From Ilumatobacteraceae bacterium (GTDB lineage Bacteria > Actinomycetota > Acidimicrobiia > Acidimicrobiales > Ilumatobacteraceae): a stretch of DNA of 17,572 nucleotides. The notes below the pieces were generated by a model. It made no database searches and had not been told where the DNA came from. It saw only the letters and a program-made list of their open reading frames with translations. Positions 15,388 through 17,572 of this stretch are shown in pieces. The DNA is taken from NCBI GenBank assembly GCA_007122945.1, contig SKSP01000110.1:1-17572 (forward strand). Reading direction: 5' to 3'. Each line of letters starts with the position of its first letter. The stretch's first letter is position 1. The position numbers were made by a program, and so were the translations under genes.

Positions 15388-16263
15388 TCACCCCGTCGGT
15401 GGCCGGTGCCCCCAGAACGCGCCACGCGTGATCTCGTAGGTCGGACCCTGCTCGGGGATCCGGAGGCCGCCCCAACCGAACTCCACCGCGTACCCCTCGG
15501 GCGAGGTGACGTAGAACGAGACCATGTGGTCGTTGGTGTGGCGTCCGAGTCGCTGCATCATCGGCACCTCGAGGTCCTCGGCCCGGTCCAGCGCGTGGCC
15601 GACGTCGTCCAGGCTCGCGGCTTCGACCATGAGATGGACCAGGCGACCCGGACCCGGCATCGGCAACAAGCCCAACGTGTGATGGCGCTCGTTGCACGCC
15701 ATGAAGTACAGGTCGTCGGGGCCGGCCTTCATCGAGTTGCGTTCCCAGAACCCGAGCACGTCGACGTAGAAGTCGTACGAGGCGCGGACGTCGGGCGCCG
15801 ACACGATGACGTGGCCCATCCCTTGGGAACCCGTGACGAACGCGCTGACGGTCGGGGTGAGCAGCGGCTCGTGGTCCAGGACCGGCCCGTAGAACGCCTC
15901 GACGGGGATCCCCGCGGGATCCTCGAAGCACACCAGCCCGCTCACGCGGCGGTCGGCGGCGAGCTCGGCGGAACCGGCGACGACCTCGACACCGCGCGCC
16001 TCCAGCCGATCGACGAGATCGCCGAGCGCCCGCCGGTCGTCGACCTCGAACCCGATCGCCCGGACACCCGGCGCGGCCGCGGCGTGCACGACGAGCCGGG
16101 CCGGGTAGTGGTCCAGCCGATAGGTCACGACGTTCTCCGCACCGTCAGCATCGTCCGCGGAGCCCGCTGCCTCCATCAACCCGAGGAAGTCACCGGCGAA
16201 CGTCCGCCAAGCGGGGACGTCATCGGTGTCGAGGTGGAGATAACCGAGCGAACGTACCGTCAT
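15388..16263 (-). CDS. hsaC: Extradiol ring-cleavage dioxygenase (HsaC/BphC-like, VOC superfamily)
   Basis: A 291-residue, two-domain type I extradiol dioxygenase that cleaves a catechol ring next to the hydroxyls using Fe(II) and O2. The ligands are His151 (QGMGHVIV), His210 (RLVHLMVE) and Glu261 (YAVEFGWGG). Second-sphere residues His195 (ERHHTLGL), His242 (GRHTNDH) and Tyr251 (SFY) are also in place, at almost the same numbers as in BphC (H195, H241, Y250). The N-terminus MTVRSLGYLHLDT and the C-terminal FWGH look like HsaC, the 3,4-DHSA dioxygenase of cholesterol catabolism. ATG 16263 has AAGGGGG about 8 nt upstream. It is on the minus strand, divergent from the PPOX and hydrolase B genes. 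BphC-type aromatic substrates remain possible. Confidence 0.92.
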   Translation of the reverse strand: MTVRSLGYLHLDTDDVPAWRTFAGDFLGLMEAAGSADDADGAENVVTYRLDHYPARLVVHAAAAPGVRAIGFEVDDRRALGDLVDRLEARGVEVVAGSAELAADRRVSGLVCFEDPAGIPVEAFYGPVLDHEPLLTPTVSAFVTGSQGMGHVIVSAPDVRASYDFYVDVLGFWERNSMKAGPDDLYFMACNERHHTLGLLPMPGPGRLVHLMVEAASLDDVGHALDRAEDLEVPMMQRLGRHTNDHMVSFYVTSPEGYAVEFGWGGLRIPEQGPTYEITRGAFWGHRPPTG

Positions 16264-16433
16264 GGATCGACCCCCTTCGTCGAGGCCCCATCCTGACCGC
16301 TCACCGAGGGTTGAACGGGGTGATCGATCCGCCCAGTGGAACGTCGCGTCCCAGCGAATGGCACGACGGCGGGCGCCACGCGCGTGCGCCCGCCCACACT
16401 ACGGTGCCGGGAACGCGCCGGGCGCCGGCTCTG

Positions 16434-16461
16434 CGGCGAAGGATCGACGGCGAAGGATCGA
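16434..16461. repeat. 14-bp tandem duplication upstream of PPOX gene
   Basis: CGGCGAAGGATCGA occurs twice in tandem (16434-16447, 16448-16461), ending 16 bases before the ATG at 16478. Each copy holds an AAGGA Shine-Dalgarno-like core, though the nearer AGGGGTG (16463-16469) is probably the one used. Confidence 0.8.
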
Positions 16462-16477
16462 CAGGGGTGATCGACAG

Positions 16478-16882
16478 ATGGCAAGCAGCCGGTTGACCGA
16501 AGCGGCCACGGCGATGCTGAAAGAGCCGATCGTCGCGACGTTCGTCACGCTGTATCCCGACGGGAGCCCGCACATGACCCCGACGTGGATCGACGTCGAC
16601 GGCGGCGACGTCATCGTGAACACGACGTCGGTCCGCCAGAAGGTCACCAACATCCGTCGCAACGGCACGGTCGGCGTCTCGCTCATCGATCCGGCGAACC
16701 CGTTCCGGGTCCTGTCGCTGTCGGGCACCGTCGCCGACATCGTCGAGGACGGCGCCGACGAACACATCGACGAGTTGACGATGCGGTACATGGGGCTCGA
16801 GACGCACCCGTTCGAACACCCGGGCGAGGTGCGCGTCATGCTCCGCATCCGCCCCGAGCGGGTACTCGTCCAGCCGAGTTGA
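16478..16882 (+). CDS. Pyridoxamine 5'-phosphate oxidase-fold protein (PPOX class, possibly F420-dependent)
   Basis: 134 residues, a typical length for single-domain split-barrel flavin/F420-binding proteins. Family features are the N-terminal LKEPIVATFVTLYPDGSPHMTPTWIDVDGGDVIVNTT, then RQKVTNIRRNGTVGVSLIDP, and the ending VMLRIRPERVLVQ. The layout resembles actinobacterial F420-dependent PPOX-class enzymes such as Rv1155-like proteins; cofactor choice cannot be read reliably. The start is ATG 16478 with AGGGGTG upstream; upstream frame extension to 16262 is non-coding in appearance. The gene sits between the dioxygenase and the second MCP hydrolase, suggesting a reductive or protective role in the ring-cleavage pathway; this is inference. 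Confidence 0.85.
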   Translation: MASSRLTEAATAMLKEPIVATFVTLYPDGSPHMTPTWIDVDGGDVIVNTTSVRQKVTNIRRNGTVGVSLIDPANPFRVLSLSGTVADIVEDGADEHIDELTMRYMGLETHPFEHPGEVRVMLRIRPERVLVQPS

Positions 16883-16886
16883 CCAT

Positions 16887-16918
16887 CCCGGTCGACCGAC
16901 GACCCGGTCGACCGACAA
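16887..16918. repeat. 16-bp tandem duplication of a palindrome-containing unit before hydrolase B
   Basis: CCCGGTCGACCGACGA (16887-16902) is followed by the near-identical CCCGGTCGACCGACAA (16903-16918). Each contains the perfect palindrome CGGTCGACCG (16889-16898, 16905-16914). The two can also pair with each other as a 10-bp stem with a 6-nt loop. It lies between the PPOX stop and the GAAAGGA ribosome site. Confidence 0.85.
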
Positions 16919-16933
16919 CGAAAGGAACACCAC

Positions 16934-17572
16934 ATGGAACCGCTCGACTTCGACGAGACGACACGCTGGGTGGAGACACCCGAGTACAAGCTGCACTACC
17001 ACGAGGCCGGTTCCGGACCCACGTTCATCCTGCTCCACGGCTCGGGCCCCGGAGTGAGCGGTTGGTCCAACTTCCACGGCAACTTCCCGGTGTTCGCCGA
17101 GCACTTCCGGACGATCATCCTCGACATGCCCGGATTCGGATTGAGCTCCAAGCCCGAGTTCTCCAAGGCGTACCCGCAACACGCCGCCGATGCGACCGTC
17201 GCCCTGATGGATGCGCTCGAGATCCCGTCGGCGCACCTGCTCGGCAACTCGATGGGGGGTTACGTGGCGAGCGAGCTCGCGCTCGCGAATCCCGATCGCG
17301 CCGACCGTTTGGTGATGATGGGACCGGGAGGGCTGTTCGTCCCGATGACGTCGCCCGACCGCAGCGAGGGCTCGAAGGCACTGATGGCGTTCATGATGGA
17401 TCCGACCCGCGAGAACATGGTCGCGTGGGTCGACACGATGGTGGCGAACAAAGATGTCGTCTCCGACGAGCTGATCGACCAGCGGCTGGCCAACGCACTC
17501 CAGCCCGGCGTCCTGCAGGCCGCCGGCGAGATCTTCGGCTCGTTGGCACAGTACCCGCGCGACGTGCCGCTC
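16934..17572 (+). CDS. α/β-hydrolase, meta-cleavage-product hydrolase (HsaD/BphD-like), copy B, 3'-truncated
   Basis: The first 213 codons are present and the gene runs off the window. It has HGSGPGVSGWSNF (35-47) and the nucleophile elbow GNSMGG with Ser106; the Asp and His of the triad lie beyond the edge. It is clearly paralogous to the hydrolase at 6935 (same HGSGPGVSGW, HFRT, LDMPGFG blocks) but differs in the lid region after residue 125, which usually sets substrate choice in this family. The ribosome site GAAAGGA (16920-16926) is 7 nt before ATG 16934. It follows the PPOX gene after 51 bp, with the 16-bp palindromic repeat between. It probably acts on a meta-cleavage product, perhaps the one made by the neighbouring dioxygenase. 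Confidence 0.9.
   Translation, partial: MEPLDFDETTRWVETPEYKLHYHEAGSGPTFILLHGSGPGVSGWSNFHGNFPVFAEHFRTIILDMPGFGLSSKPEFSKAYPQHAADATVALMDALEIPSAHLLGNSMGGYVASELALANPDRADRLVMMGPGGLFVPMTSPDRSEGSKALMAFMMDPTRENMVAWVDTMVANKDVVSDELIDQRLANALQPGVLQAAGEIFGSLAQYPRDVPL

Noticed and set aside
1..17572. Mobile element or horizontal-transfer boundary
   Set aside because: No transposase, integrase, tRNA or long terminal inverted repeat is seen, and codon bias is uniform across genes.

Overview
The window is GC-rich, densely coded DNA with strong GC bias at third codon positions and frequent GTG starts. Together with mycobacterial-type catabolic enzymes and a Cys-lipoprotein carrying a long Asp/Thr linker, this points to an actinobacterium, possibly of the Acidimicrobiia type; the lineage is inference. 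I see no rRNA, tRNA, CRISPR, transposase or phage gene.

Layout. The left end (1-1592) holds the C-terminal end of a short-chain dehydrogenase (SDR) on the plus strand, then a cupin and a complete SDR on the minus strand. A 197-bp divergent intergenic region with a 14-bp tandem repeat leads to a plus-strand run (1790-7792): a metal-dependent amidohydrolase-2 protein, two oligopeptide-type ABC ATPases overlapping by 1 nt, a 3-ketosteroid Δ1-dehydrogenase-like flavoprotein (KstD type) and a meta-cleavage-product (MCP) hydrolase (HsaD/BphD type). A minus-strand SDR (7818-8600) is divergent, across only 39 bp, from a meta-cleavage lower pathway on the plus strand: 2-hydroxydienoate hydratase, acylating aldehyde dehydrogenase and 4-hydroxy-2-oxoacid aldolase (8640-11538). 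An IclR regulator with a repeat-bearing N-terminal extension follows, then a solute-binding lipoprotein translationally overlapped by another SDR. On the right are a minus-strand HsaC/BphC-type extradiol dioxygenase, a small PPOX/F420-type flavin-fold protein, and a second MCP hydrolase cut by the window end.

How the genes may work together. The enzymes cover ring desaturation (KstD-like), extradiol ring cleavage (HsaC-like), C-C hydrolysis (two HsaD-like), and hydratase, aldolase and aldehyde dehydrogenase steps giving pyruvate plus an acyl-CoA. This is the logic of the Hsa branch of steroid A/B-ring degradation. Catalytic residues of KstD (Tyr/Tyr/Tyr/Gly) and of the dioxygenase (2-His-1-Glu plus His/His/Tyr) are in place. 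The ring-hydroxylating oxygenases (KshAB, HsaAB) and the ABC permeases are not in the window. Several SDRs could act on hydroxyl/keto groups of a steroid or other polycyclic or aromatic substrate; IclR is the obvious candidate regulator. The true substrate cannot be read from the sequence.

A recurrent oddity is short tandem duplications (14-18 bp) in at least five places, four of them intergenic and close to gene starts or between convergent genes.
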